Assembly: GCF_016741815.1 (NCBI RefSeq)
Contig: NZ_JAERRJ010000002.1
Span: forward strand, 682,001 to 746,000
Reading direction: 5' to 3'
Length of the DNA stretch: 64,000 bases
From: Nocardia acididurans
GTDB lineage: Bacteria; Actinomycetota; Actinomycetes; Mycobacteriales; Mycobacteriaceae
The position numbers and the translations under genes are program-made. Below, piece after piece: positions 1 through 8,327 of this stretch; positions within the stretch are counted from its first letter, which is position 1; each line of letters begins with the position of its first letter. Below the pieces are notes generated by a model. The model ran no database searches. It had not been told where the DNA came from and was given only the letters and a program-made list of their open reading frames with translations.

Positions 1-315
1 GGCCGGCAGCTCCTCAACGGGCTCGACGCGCTCGTGCCGAAGCTGAAGCTGCTCTCCGCGCACATCGGCACGCTGAAGCAGGTGATCGAGATGATTCCGC
101 CGATCGTCACCGCCTTCGAGGAATTCCTCGATCCGGCGACCGGGCAGGCGCGAATCACCTATGCGGCACCGCGAGTCGCGCTACCGCAGGACATCGCCGA
201 CCAGGTGTGCACGGTGGTGAACGCCGCGGCGCCGGGCCGGTGCCGGACCGCGGCGGACGGGCTGGCCACGGTGGACCTGATACCGCTGGTTCTCGGATTG
301 GCAGGTGCGCAATGA
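1..315 (+). CDS. Mce family protein, C-terminal end only
   Basis: The reading frame is open from the first base of the window, so this is the last ~104 residues of a gene that starts upstream. The tail has no recognisable catalytic motif. It is assigned to the Mce family mainly by position: its stop overlaps the start of an Mce lipoprotein gene (ATGA), and the next gene is also Mce. In mce operons the gene before the lipoprotein is the D-type subunit, so an MceD-like role is inferred. These proteins form the periplasmic lipid-shuttling assembly that works with a YrbE/Mkl ABC transporter. Confidence 0.6.
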   Translation, partial: GRQLLNGLDALVPKLKLLSAHIGTLKQVIEMIPPIVTAFEEFLDPATGQARITYAAPRVALPQDIADQVCTVVNAAAPGRCRTAADGLATVDLIPLVLGLAGAQ

Positions 316-1376
316 GGTTTCGCGACAGCCGCGGGCGCGCGGGCACGGCGGCGGCCCTGGCGGCGGCCGCCCTGCTCCACACCGCGTGCGGATTCGATCC
401 GGCGTCGATTCCGGTCCCGGGCGCGACCGTCGCCGGGCCGACCTACGAGATCCACGTCGAATTCGCCAACGCGCTCAATCTGCCCGCGCAGGCGAAGGTC
501 ATCGCCAATGGCGCGAAGGTCGGCAGCCTGAAGTCGGTGCGGGTGGTGGATCCGTCCGCGGCCGGTCCCGGGCGCATCGACGCGGTCCTGGAGATCTCCG
601 ACTCGGTGCGCCTGCCCGCCGCCACCACCGCCCAGCTGCGGCAGAACACGCTGCTCGGAGATGTGTTCATCGGGCTCAGCACACCGTCCGGGAATGTCTC
701 CGACACCATCGCGCCCGGTGGGACCATCCCGCTGGCGCAGACCAAACCCGCACTGCAGGTGGAGGATCTGCTGGCCGGACTGTCCACCTTCATCGGAGGC
801 GGTGCGCCACAGCGGATTCAGGACATCATCGACCAGGCCAACGCGGTCCTGCCGGCGCAACCCACCGAGACCGCGCGCATCGTGAACCAGCTCGGCGTGA
901 ATGTGGAGGATCTGGCGGCCAACCTCGCCACGGTGGACCGTTTCCTGGACGCCTTCCAGACCGATATGCAGGCCGTGCTGAACAATCCGAACGAGCTCGC
1001 GGCCCTGCTGAGTGAGCAGGGGGCACGCGATATTCCGGCCGATGTGCAATCGCTGGTGTACACGCTCGGCATCGTCGGCTCACTCGGGAAGATCGCGCGC
1101 TCGGTCGAATGGGCCGCGCCGCTGCTGGCGGCCACCGACGGGGCGGCGAAAGCGTTCGTGCCGTTGCTGTTCGCGCAGAATCCCCTGGACCTGGACGCGC
1201 CCTCCAACCTGAATCGGCTCGTCGCGCTGTTGCGGGACAAGATAATTCCGTTCGCGGAGCGCGGCATGAAGGTGAACATCACCGCTGTGACCGTCGGCGA
1301 GACCGGGACGGTGTCGCGGGACGAGCAGATCGACGCCGTCGTGCGCGCCCTGCGGATGATCGGAGTGGTCCGGTGA
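312..1376 (+). CDS. Mce family lipoprotein (MceE/LprK-like)
   Basis: A 354-residue protein. The ATG at 312 overlaps the stop of the previous gene. An Arg-rich start, an Ala/Leu-rich hydrophobic stretch and a lipobox ending at Cys26 (LHTAC) mark a lipoprotein signal peptide. The Mce/MlaD domain follows at about residues 45-130, then the long helical Mce region. The lipoprotein is normally the fifth (E) subunit of an mce operon and anchors the lipid-import complex to the membrane. Its GTG-started neighbour overlaps its stop by 4 bases, so the two are probably translationally coupled. A longer in-frame start at 207 exists but would remove the signal peptide from the N-terminus. Confidence 0.85.
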   Translation: MRFRDSRGRAGTAAALAAAALLHTACGFDPASIPVPGATVAGPTYEIHVEFANALNLPAQAKVIANGAKVGSLKSVRVVDPSAAGPGRIDAVLEISDSVRLPAATTAQLRQNTLLGDVFIGLSTPSGNVSDTIAPGGTIPLAQTKPALQVEDLLAGLSTFIGGGAPQRIQDIIDQANAVLPAQPTETARIVNQLGVNVEDLAANLATVDRFLDAFQTDMQAVLNNPNELAALLSEQGARDIPADVQSLVYTLGIVGSLGKIARSVEWAAPLLAATDGAAKAFVPLLFAQNPLDLDAPSNLNRLVALLRDKIIPFAERGMKVNITAVTVGETGTVSRDEQIDAVVRALRMIGVVR

Positions 1377-2347
1377 AGCCGAATACCCTGCTGTCACTGG
1401 CGAGTATCGTCACCATCCTCGTGGTCGGAAGCGCCTATCTCGCCTTCGGCATCGTGCGGGTGAACTGGTTCCGCGACGAGATCACCGCCACCATGCTGGT
1501 GCCGGAATCCGGTGGGCTGCTGCCCCGTTCGAAGGTCCTGCTCTCGGGGGTGGAGGTCGGGCAGATCACCGCGGTCGAGCATGTGCCCGCCGGGGTGCAG
1601 GTGCGGTTCCGGGTGCGCGAGGAGTATCCGATCCCCACCGCCAGCGCCGTGCGCATCGAGGGGCTGTCGGGGCTCGGTGAGGCCTATCTGGAATTCGAGC
1701 CGCCGTCGGGCGACGGGCCGTACCTGCGCGACGGGCAGGTGGTGCAGGCGGCGAGAATCAGTGCGCCGGTGTCGATTCCGGATATCGCGCGGACCACCAC
1801 CGAGCTGTTGAAACAGCTCGATCCGGAGGCGCTGGCCTCCATCGTCGACACTTTCAGCACCGCCGTAGCCGGGACCGAGACGATCATTCCGCAGCTGTCG
1901 CGATCCACCGATCTGCTCGCCGCCACCCTGCTGGCCCGCACCGACGTGATCCGGCAGATGCTGATCGCATTGCAGGCCAATGCCACCGATATGGCCTGGT
2001 CCGGACCGGCGCTGACCGAGGCCTCCGCACCGTGGGCCACCTTCGGGCCGCGCGTCGTCGATGTGGCGGCCTCCATCGCGCGCGTCATTCGCGCGGGCAA
2101 TGTGCCCGACTCGTTCGTCGAGGACACTCCCGGCGGGGAACTCGGGCTCGCGCCGATGCTGGTGGAGCTCACCCGGCGCGTCGATGCCATGGGACCCGAA
2201 CTGTCGCCGCTCATCCCGGTGCTGCAACCCCTGCTCGACCTGGTGCCGCCGCTGGTGGGGCGGCTGGATCTGAGCAGCCTCCTCACCCAGGCCCTGCACG
2301 CCACCTCACCCGACGGCACGCTGCGGCTGCAGATCAACGTCAAATAG
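1373..2347 (+). CDS. Mce family protein (last, F-type subunit)
   Basis: A 324-residue protein from a GTG at 1373 that overlaps the preceding TGA. One N-terminal membrane segment (about residues 5-25) is followed by the Mce/MlaD domain, with the family's Gly-rich pattern (SGGLLPRSKVLLSGVEVGQI). The rest is the amphipathic helical region. As the last Mce gene before an Mce-associated protein it occupies the F position. Its N-terminal half resembles the lone Mce protein encoded at 23481. Expected role: lipid or sterol import across the cell envelope; the substrate cannot be told from sequence. Confidence 0.85.
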   Translation: MKPNTLLSLASIVTILVVGSAYLAFGIVRVNWFRDEITATMLVPESGGLLPRSKVLLSGVEVGQITAVEHVPAGVQVRFRVREEYPIPTASAVRIEGLSGLGEAYLEFEPPSGDGPYLRDGQVVQAARISAPVSIPDIARTTTELLKQLDPEALASIVDTFSTAVAGTETIIPQLSRSTDLLAATLLARTDVIRQMLIALQANATDMAWSGPALTEASAPWATFGPRVVDVAASIARVIRAGNVPDSFVEDTPGGELGLAPMLVELTRRVDAMGPELSPLIPVLQPLLDLVPPLVGRLDLSSLLTQALHATSPDGTLRLQINVK

Positions 2348-2368
2348 CCACCACGGACGGGAGCCATC

Positions 2369-3001
2369 ATGAAGGTCGACCTCGACAAGACCGACGACGC
2401 TGCCGAGAACGACAGCGCGGGAAGCGAATCCGAGCCGAAGACCGAGCACCGCAAGCCCGGCGCCGCCCCGGCGGCCACCCGCACCATCGCGGTGTCGGTG
2501 TCCACGCTCGCCTGGTCGGCGGCGCTGGCCGTGGTGACCACACTCGCGATCGTGCTGGGCGTGCTGCTCATCCTGGCGCGCGGCGACCTGTCCGACCGGG
2601 ACCGGACGGCCGCCGATATCGACCGCGCCGAACAGGTGGCCGGTGACTACGCCGTCGGCGCGGCCACCGTCAACTACGCCGACTTCGCCTCGTGGGTGGG
2701 ACGTTTGAAGGCCAATACCGCCCCCGCGCTGGCCAACAAGTTCGACTCCACCGCGCCCAGCCTGCAGCAGATCCTGGACCCGCTGAAGTGGACCTCCACC
2801 GCCAGCCCCATCTCGGCCAAGGTCGAATCGGAGACCAACGGCGTTTACCAGGTGAATGTGTTCGTCAATGTCACCTCCACCAATGCGCAGAATCCGGAGG
2901 GCGGGCAGACCACGGTCACCTACCGTGTGACCGTGGACCGCAATGCCGACTGGAAGATCACCGATGTCGGCGGCATGGACGGTGCGCTGCCGCTCAAATG
3001 A
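2369..3001 (+). CDS. Mce-associated membrane protein
   Basis: A 210-residue protein starting 21 bases after the last mce gene, with GGGAG just upstream. A charged, disordered N-terminus (about residues 1-45) leads to one membrane helix (about 48-70). A periplasmic alpha+beta domain follows, of the kind found in mycobacterial Mas proteins, which stabilise Mce complexes. Position, size and topology all fit. It ends the operon: the next gene is on the other strand with only 9 bases between the stops. Confidence 0.8.
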   Translation: MKVDLDKTDDAAENDSAGSESEPKTEHRKPGAAPAATRTIAVSVSTLAWSAALAVVTTLAIVLGVLLILARGDLSDRDRTAADIDRAEQVAGDYAVGAATVNYADFASWVGRLKANTAPALANKFDSTAPSLQQILDPLKWTSTASPISAKVESETNGVYQVNVFVNVTSTNAQNPEGGQTTVTYRVTVDRNADWKITDVGGMDGALPLK

Positions 3002-3010
3002 GCGGACCGT

Positions 3011-4159
3011 TCACGTGAGTTTCAGGTCCCTGCCGATGATTTCGCGCATGATCTCCGAGGTGCCGCCGTAAACCCGGGTGACGCGGGCGTCGGCGGCGGC
3101 GCGGGCGATCGGGTACTCCCGCATGTAGCCGTTACCGCCGAACAGCTGCTGGCAGCGGTCCAGACAGCGGAATTCCATTTCCGAGGCCCACAGTTTCGCC
3201 TTCGCGGCGTCGGCGGCGGTAAGCCGACCGGCATTCAGCTCGAGGACGCACTTGTCGATGAACGCCTCGGCCACCGACACTTCGGTCGCCACATCGGCGA
3301 GGGTGAACCTGGTGTTCTGGAAGCCGCCGATGGGCTGGCCGAAAGCCTCACGGCCACCGGCGTATTCGATGGTCCAGCGCAAACCGGCCCGCGCCCGCGC
3401 CAGGCACGCCACCGCGATCTGCATCCGCTCCTGCGGCAGGTTCCGCATCAGGTATTCGAAGCCCCGCCCCACCTCACCGAGCACATTGTCCTTGGGCACA
3501 ACGACATCCGTGAAGCTCAGCTCCGCCGTGTCCTGGGAGTGCAGCCCCAGCTTGTCGAGATTGCGGCCACGGTCGAAGCCGGGCATCCCGCGCTCGATCA
3601 CCAGCAGGGTGAGCCCCCGATGCCGCTCCGGCGAGGTCCGCACCGCCGTGATGACCAGATCGGCGTTGATGCCGTTGGTGATGAACGTCTTCGCGCCGTT
3701 CACCACGAAGTGATCACCCATATCCACTGCGGCCGTGCGCAATCCGGCGACATCGGATCCGGCGCCCGGTTCGGTCATCCCGATCGCCGCGATGGCGGTG
3801 CCCGCCACGAACCCCGGCAGCCAGCGCTCGCGCTGCTCCGCGGTGGTCAGCCGCACCAGGTACGGCGTGCAGATATCGTTGTGCAGCGCGAAATTCAGGC
3901 CGACCCCCGCGCAGTCCGCCTCCATGAACTCCTCGATGAGCGCCTGGTTGAACCGGAAGTCGGCCGTCCCCAGCCCGCCGTACTGCTGCGGTACCGCGAA
4001 TCCGAGCAGACCCAGCTCCCCCGCCCGCGCGAACACCTGGCGCGGCACGATCCCCGCGGCCTCCCAGTCGAGGTAGTGCGGGGCGACCTCCTTGCGCACG
4101 AACCCGCGCGCGAGCTCCGCGAAAGCCAGGTGATCGTCGTCGTAATGGCTGCGTTCCAT
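3011..4159 (-). CDS. Acyl-CoA dehydrogenase
   Basis: A 382-residue flavoenzyme with all three acyl-CoA dehydrogenase domains: N-terminal helical (about 1-115), middle beta (about 120-215, with MTEPGAGSD and the FITNG loop) and C-terminal helical (about 225-380, with the FGQPIGGFQ and QLFGGNGYMREYPI motifs). The catalytic base is expected in the GGTSEIMREIIGR tail. It introduces the alpha,beta double bond in an acyl-CoA. Being beside an mce operon it may act on an imported lipid or steroid side chain; that link is inferred from location alone. It lies 51 bases downstream of the permease-like gene and may be co-transcribed with it. Confidence 0.92.
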   Translation of the reverse strand: MERSHYDDDHLAFAELARGFVRKEVAPHYLDWEAAGIVPRQVFARAGELGLLGFAVPQQYGGLGTADFRFNQALIEEFMEADCAGVGLNFALHNDICTPYLVRLTTAEQRERWLPGFVAGTAIAAIGMTEPGAGSDVAGLRTAAVDMGDHFVVNGAKTFITNGINADLVITAVRTSPERHRGLTLLVIERGMPGFDRGRNLDKLGLHSQDTAELSFTDVVVPKDNVLGEVGRGFEYLMRNLPQERMQIAVACLARARAGLRWTIEYAGGREAFGQPIGGFQNTRFTLADVATEVSVAEAFIDKCVLELNAGRLTAADAAKAKLWASEMEFRCLDRCQQLFGGNGYMREYPIARAAADARVTRVYGGTSEIMREIIGRDLKLT

Positions 4160-4210
4160 GGGTTCATGGTCCGGGACCGGCGTGGCCCGGACCAGAGAAC
4201 AACGGCCAAG

Positions 4211-5065
4211 TCAGCGCTCGGGCGGGTTCTTCAGCAGATCCATGGCGACCTCGCGGCCGAGGGTGTACTGATTGTCGAGCGCCAGTTGGAAACCCGCCGT
4301 GGAGTGATCGAGATGATCGAGCACGGACTGCCCCGGCCACGGCTGGTCGAAATTGCTGAGGGTGCGCAGCGACAGGTAGCGGTGCAGGTAGCCGTGCGCG
4401 TTCAGGGCGGCGGCGGTGGCGTTGTCCTCCATCTGGGTGGAGCAGTAGACGCCCTGGCCCTTGGTGCGCACCTCCATGATGTAGCGGGCGGTGTCCGAGA
4501 GGTTCTTGCCGGAGAAGAAGTCGTCGCCGGTCATGGTGTCGCACTTGGCGACTCCCGGGGTGCGGCCCTGCTGGCCCGGGTACATGGCGCGCTCGGCGGC
4601 GGCCTCGGGGCTGTCGGCCAGCTTCACCTCGCGGGTGAGGTTGTAGGCGCGGTCCACCAGGCCCTCGTCGAGGTGGTAGGCGGCGGTGTTGTAGTCCTCG
4701 ACCGGGCGGAAGCCGAAGGGGACGCCGGGGGCTTCGGCGGGGTCGAGGTGATTGCCGAGATCGAAGTCGACCACCCAGCGCGCCCAGGCCGCACCGCCGA
4801 GGGTGCCCTGGTCCGGGGGCGTGCCCGCGATGCCCGCGGTGAGGAACCACGAGTGCGAGAAGTCGAGTTTGTCGCTGCCGAGCACGGCCATCATGGTGGT
4901 GGCCGCATTGGCTTTGCCCTGCCCGGTTTCGGCCACGCACAACCGGTCGGCATTGCAGTGCACCGGCGCGAACGCGCCCGGGACCTCCACCGTGGTGGTG
5001 AACCGCTCGTTCTTCAGCCACACCTCGTGCTCGGGATCGAACATGGTGATGACCAGCACCCCCAC
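4211..5065 (-). CDS. Purine nucleoside permease-like (NUP family) protein, uninterrupted part
   Basis: A 284-residue reading frame from a GTG, matching the NUP family (DPEHEVWL near the start, ETGQGKANAATTMMA, then the AGIAG segment). The NUP fold is related to nucleoside phosphorylases, so it may bind or cleave a purine nucleoside in the envelope. The frame continues upstream with clear coding character: a hydrophobic stretch and a lipobox (ALAGC) lie just before this start, so the true gene begins at 5164. A TGA at 5147-5149 separates that ATG from the rest. Without its leader the product would stay in the cytosol, so the gene may be non-functional. Confidence 0.75.
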   Translation of the reverse strand: MGVLVITMFDPEHEVWLKNERFTTTVEVPGAFAPVHCNADRLCVAETGQGKANAATTMMAVLGSDKLDFSHSWFLTAGIAGTPPDQGTLGGAAWARWVVDFDLGNHLDPAEAPGVPFGFRPVEDYNTAAYHLDEGLVDRAYNLTREVKLADSPEAAAERAMYPGQQGRTPGVAKCDTMTGDDFFSGKNLSDTARYIMEVRTKGQGVYCSTQMEDNATAAALNAHGYLHRYLSLRTLSNFDQPWPGQSVLDHLDHSTAGFQLALDNQYTLGREVAMDLLKNPPER

Positions 5066-5164
5066 CTCGATACGGTCCGCATCGCCCGAGGAATCGGCGC
5101 AGCCGGCCAGGGCCAGAGCGGTGACGCCCAGGGCGACAGCTAACTTTCAGCAACGGGTGGTCAT
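5066..5164 (-). pseudogene. Severed lipoprotein leader of the NUP-like gene
   Basis: On the minus strand an ATG at 5164 opens five codons (MTTRC), then an in-frame TGA (5147-5149), then KLAVALGVTALALAGCADS in the same frame as the downstream gene. This is a textbook lipoprotein signal: basic start, hydrophobic core, lipobox LAGC. No ATG, GTG or TTG lies between the TGA and the GTG at 5065. The TGA is one C-to-T step from CGA (Arg), which would suit a basic n-region. Confidence 0.7.
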
Positions 5165-5201
5165 GCGGTCACCATATGCGACCACCAGGGTGATTCCGGC
5201 G

Positions 5202-6473
5202 CTATAGGGCGCTCATCAGGGCGCGTCGCAACTCGGCGGCGCTGGTGATCCGGATGCGCGGATTGTCGACCAGGGCCTCGTCGATGACCGCCGCCAGCGC
5301 CGCCGGAACGGCCGGCTCGCGATGCCGGACGGGAACGGCGTTGTCGCGCAGGACGATTGTGATCGGGTCGACGCCATGCGGGAACTCGCGCGGCGGGACG
5401 CCGGTGAGCATGAAGTACAGCGTGGCGGCCGTCGCCCACACATCCACCTCCGGGCGGACGAACTTGTAGTCGACCAGTTGCACCCGCGACATGAACGCCA
5501 CCGAACCGGCGACCGAGCCGGTCATGGTCAGGCCGGACAGACCGGCGCGGTCGAAAGCCTTGGCCAGTCCGAAGTCGGCGAGCTTGGCGATCCGGTGCGA
5601 ATCCGGGCCGGACAGCAGGATATTCGCGGGTTTGACGTCGCGATGCACCACGCCGACGGCGGCGGCGTCACCGGTCTGGGCATCCAGGGTCGCGTGATGC
5701 GCGTAGTCGAGGGCGTCCAGGGCCTGCGCGGTCAGGCGTACGGCCTGCTCGGCATCGAGGGGTCCGCGCTCGCGCACCAGCCGCTCCAGACTGCCGCCGG
5801 CACAGTATTCGCAGGCGAGATAGAACAGGGCGCCCGCCGCGCCGCCCTCGTGGAAGCCGACGATATTCGGATGCCGCAGGGCGCGCAGGGCATCCATCTC
5901 GCGCAGAAAACCCTGCGCCGCACGGGGTTCCACGGCCACCTGGGCGGAGAGCACCTTCAGCGCCGCGAGCTCGCCCGAATCATGGGTGCGCACCAGGTAG
6001 ACCACGCCCTGCGCGCCGCGGCCGAGCTCACGGATCGGCTCGTAGCGGCTCAGCCAGCCCAGGTCGGCGGCGGGCCGGACGAGGGGATCGGTCGGCTCGG
6101 AACCGGATTCGGGTCGCACGCCGACGCGCAGCACCACCTCGCCGAGCCGGACCTCGTCACCGTCCACCAGGTCGCGTTCCCGGAACTCCAGGCGCGCACC
6201 CTGTTCCGGCGTCTGGCCGGGAAAGCGGCGGCCGATCTCCACGCCGTTGACGTGAGTGCCGTTGAGGCTGCCGAAATCTCGCACCCGCACGGCGGGCGGG
6301 TTGATGTCGAACAGGCAGTGGTGGCGCGACACCCACGGTGTATGCCCGCTCTCCACCAGACGTGGCGAGCAATCCTCGGCCCGGCCGACCACACAGTGCG
6401 CCCGTTCGGCGTAGACGTACTCCACACCGGCGGCCGGTCCTGTCGTCACCGTCAGGATCACCGTGCCGGGCAT
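5202..6473 (-). CDS. FHA domain-Ser/Thr protein kinase fusion
   Basis: A 423-residue protein. An N-terminal FHA domain (about 5-110) has the phosphothreonine-binding signature SRHH and the GSLNGTHVNG loop. A Hanks-type kinase domain follows (about 150-415) with a Gly-rich loop (LGRGAQGVVYLV), the ATP lysine in AALKVL, the catalytic VVHRDVKPANILL and the DFG. No membrane segment is visible, so it is probably cytosolic, unlike most actinobacterial STPKs. It starts 3 bases after the stop of another FHA gene and is the last gene of a sigma-FHA-kinase operon. The FHA domain may bind the kinase's own phosphothreonines or those of its operon partners. Confidence 0.92.
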   Translation of the reverse strand: MPGTVILTVTTGPAAGVEYVYAERAHCVVGRAEDCSPRLVESGHTPWVSRHHCLFDINPPAVRVRDFGSLNGTHVNGVEIGRRFPGQTPEQGARLEFRERDLVDGDEVRLGEVVLRVGVRPESGSEPTDPLVRPAADLGWLSRYEPIRELGRGAQGVVYLVRTHDSGELAALKVLSAQVAVEPRAAQGFLREMDALRALRHPNIVGFHEGGAAGALFYLACEYCAGGSLERLVRERGPLDAEQAVRLTAQALDALDYAHHATLDAQTGDAAAVGVVHRDVKPANILLSGPDSHRIAKLADFGLAKAFDRAGLSGLTMTGSVAGSVAFMSRVQLVDYKFVRPEVDVWATAATLYFMLTGVPPREFPHGVDPITIVLRDNAVPVRHREPAVPAALAAVIDEALVDNPRIRITSAAELRRALMSAL

Positions 6474-6476
6474 GGT

Positions 6477-7226
6477 TCACGCCTCGGCGAGCAGTTCCAG
6501 GTGCTGTTCGCCGACTATCCCGAACCACAGCGCGCGATTGATCAGAGCCGCGCGCCGATCCTCCAGCCCCTCGTAGCCGCGCAATCCCAAACGGTCGATG
6601 AGGTATTCGATGTGGAAGTTCACCGCCGAGGTGGTTTCCAGATCCCGGCCCGCCGCCGTCCGCCGCACCCGCCGCAGCAATTCCGGAATCGTCGGAATGG
6701 CGGCGGAGCCGTACACCAGCCGGGGTTCACACAGGGCCACCAGGATCAGGAAGTGCTTGGCGTCCTGCGACAGCGGGCGGATCGGCTCCACCGTCTGGGT
6801 GGTCGTCTGCAGTGCGGGCATCGCGGCCACACCGCGCCGCATGGCGAACACCTTGAACTCCAGCACTTTCGAATCCCCGCCCAGCAGCTGCACGCGGGAT
6901 GCGGTGAACGGCACCGGAAGTCGCTCCCCCGGGCGGATCGTGAAATGCTCACCCCGGCCCTCGTCATTGTGCACCACGTACGAGGAGTTCGGCCGGGTGC
7001 TCAAATTGCTGAGCAGCCAATAGAAGTCGACCGCCTCGATCCGGCCCGCCAGCCGCGACACCGCCGGTCGATCCAGCCGGATGTCCACCCGCAGATCCGG
7101 CGCGCCGCGTCCGAAGGTGACCGTCTCCCCCGGCCACAGATTCAAACTCGGTTGCCGCGCACCGGAACCGGTGGTGTCGGCCGGCACATGCACGAGAATC
7201 GACCACGTATCGTTCGCATTGTTCAC
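6477..7226 (-). CDS. FHA-like protein with C-terminal helical domain
   Basis: A 249-residue protein from a GTG that overlaps the stop of the sigma factor gene (GTGA). Residues ~20-135 look like an FHA-type beta-sandwich (FGRGAPDLRVDI, then the SRLAGRIE segment in place of the usual SxxH). Residues ~155-249 form a helical, winged-helix-like module of unknown role (VRRTAAGRDLETTSAVNFHI). The canonical FHA histidine is not evident, so phosphothreonine binding is uncertain. Coupling to a sigma factor and an FHA-kinase suggests an adaptor between them. Confidence 0.75.
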   Translation of the reverse strand: MNNANDTWSILVHVPADTTGSGARQPSLNLWPGETVTFGRGAPDLRVDIRLDRPAVSRLAGRIEAVDFYWLLSNLSTRPNSSYVVHNDEGRGEHFTIRPGERLPVPFTASRVQLLGGDSKVLEFKVFAMRRGVAAMPALQTTTQTVEPIRPLSQDAKHFLILVALCEPRLVYGSAAIPTIPELLRRVRRTAAGRDLETTSAVNFHIEYLIDRLGLRGYEGLEDRRAALINRALWFGIVGEQHLELLAEA

Positions 7227-7753
7227 GCGGCAACCCCCGCCTGCTCCGAATCCGCCAAACCAGCCCGCAACCGCTGCTTGGCCGAACTCACGTAACCCTT
7301 CACGGTCCCCGTCGCCAGCCCCATGGCGGCCGCCGTCTCAGCGTAGGTGAATCCGTGAATGTATTGCAGGCCGATCGCTTCCCGCTCGCGGGCGGGCAGG
7401 GTTCCCAGCACCTGCCGCACCGCGACCCGGGCCGCCACCTGCTCGTCGAAACCCGCCGTCCCCGGGTCCGCGATCCGCGCGATCGCCTCGTCGCCGTCCC
7501 AGGCGAAGACGGCCAGCTCGCGCGACCTGCGCTTGCCCGCGCTGAGCACGAGATTGCCCGCCGTGCGCCACATGTACCGGCGCAGCGCCTCCGCGTCATC
7601 GATATCGGGTCCCGTCGCCAGCACGCGCACGAATACCGTCTGCGCCAGATCCTCCGCGTCGCAGCGGTTTCCGACCCTGTTCCACAGTGACCGCACCAGC
7701 GCGGGCCCGATCTCCCCGCACACCCGCCCGAACAGTTCGTGATCGACGCTCAT
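7223..7753 (-). CDS. RNA polymerase ECF-type sigma factor
   Basis: A 176-residue protein with sigma region 2 (about 10-75, DAEDLAQTVFVRVL) and region 4 (about 110-165, LPAREREAIGLQYIHGFTYA and a TVKGYVSSAKQRLR recognition helix). There is no region 1 or 3, as in group IV factors. It is the first gene of a three-gene operon with an FHA-like protein and an FHA-kinase. No zinc anti-sigma factor lies nearby, so control by phosphorylation or by the FHA partner is a reasonable inference. Confidence 0.88.
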   Translation of the reverse strand: MSVDHELFGRVCGEIGPALVRSLWNRVGNRCDAEDLAQTVFVRVLATGPDIDDAEALRRYMWRTAGNLVLSAGKRRSRELAVFAWDGDEAIARIADPGTAGFDEQVAARVAVRQVLGTLPAREREAIGLQYIHGFTYAETAAAMGLATGTVKGYVSSAKQRLRAGLADSEQAGVAA

Positions 7754-7865
7754 CGCTGTACCGGCCTCCGGCTCCCATCGCAGTGTCCCGACCTACACCA
7801 CGATCACCCCGCCCCGCCGAATCCGTAACCTGACGACCGTCAGGGTCCGCCGCGACCCGCAGGGG

Positions 7866-8327
7866 TCAGTCCAGGCAGAACTCGTTGCCCTCGGGGTCGG
7901 CCATGACGATGTGGCCGAAGCTCAGGGGCGGCTCGGGATCGGCGCGGTGGACGCGCTTCGCGCCCAGGGCCACCAGGCGGTCGCATTCCGATTCCAGTGC
8001 GGCCATGCGCTCCTCGCCCTGCAGGCCGGGGGCCGCGCGGATATCGAGGTGCACGCGGTTCTTGGCGATCTTGTCCTCGGGGACCTGCTGGAAGAACAGG
8101 CGGGGGCCGTCACCGTCGGGGTCCTCGATGGCGGAGCGGGTGTTGCGCTGGTCGGGCGGAACGCCGATGCGGGCGAGGAATTCGTCCCAGGCCGCGAGCG
8201 GATCGGCTCCGGCGGGAAGCTCCACGCCGGGCGGGCCGGGGTGGACGTAGCCGAGCACCTCACGCCAGAAGGTCGACAGGGCCTTGGGATCGTGGGCATC
8301 GAAGGTGATCTGGAGATGGCGGCTCAT
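7866..8327 (-). CDS. VOC family (glyoxalase-like) protein
   Basis: A 153-residue single-unit vicinal oxygen chelate protein. It opens with the beta-strand pattern LQITFDAHDPKALSTFWREV and ends with MADPEGNEFCLD, the usual end of the family's second beta-alpha-beta-beta-beta module. It could be an isomerase, dioxygenase or resistance-type binding protein; the metal ligands cannot be assigned firmly. It overlaps the DinB gene upstream by 4 bases and is probably controlled with it by the divergent WYL regulator. Confidence 0.85.
   Translation of the reverse strand: MSRHLQITFDAHDPKALSTFWREVLGYVHPGPPGVELPAGADPLAAWDEFLARIGVPPDQRNTRSAIEDPDGDGPRLFFQQVPEDKIAKNRVHLDIRAAPGLQGEERMAALESECDRLVALGAKRVHRADPEPPLSFGHIVMADPEGNEFCLD

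Noticed and set aside
3539..5143. 534-codon plus-strand frame opposite the acyl-CoA dehydrogenase and NUP-like genes
   Set aside because: No domain or plausible composition; the minus-strand genes carry clear family motifs.
5147..5149. Reading the in-frame TGA as selenocysteine or recoding
   Set aside because: No Cys or Sec is expected in a signal-peptide n-region, no hairpin was evident, and one of the three similar cases is a TAG.
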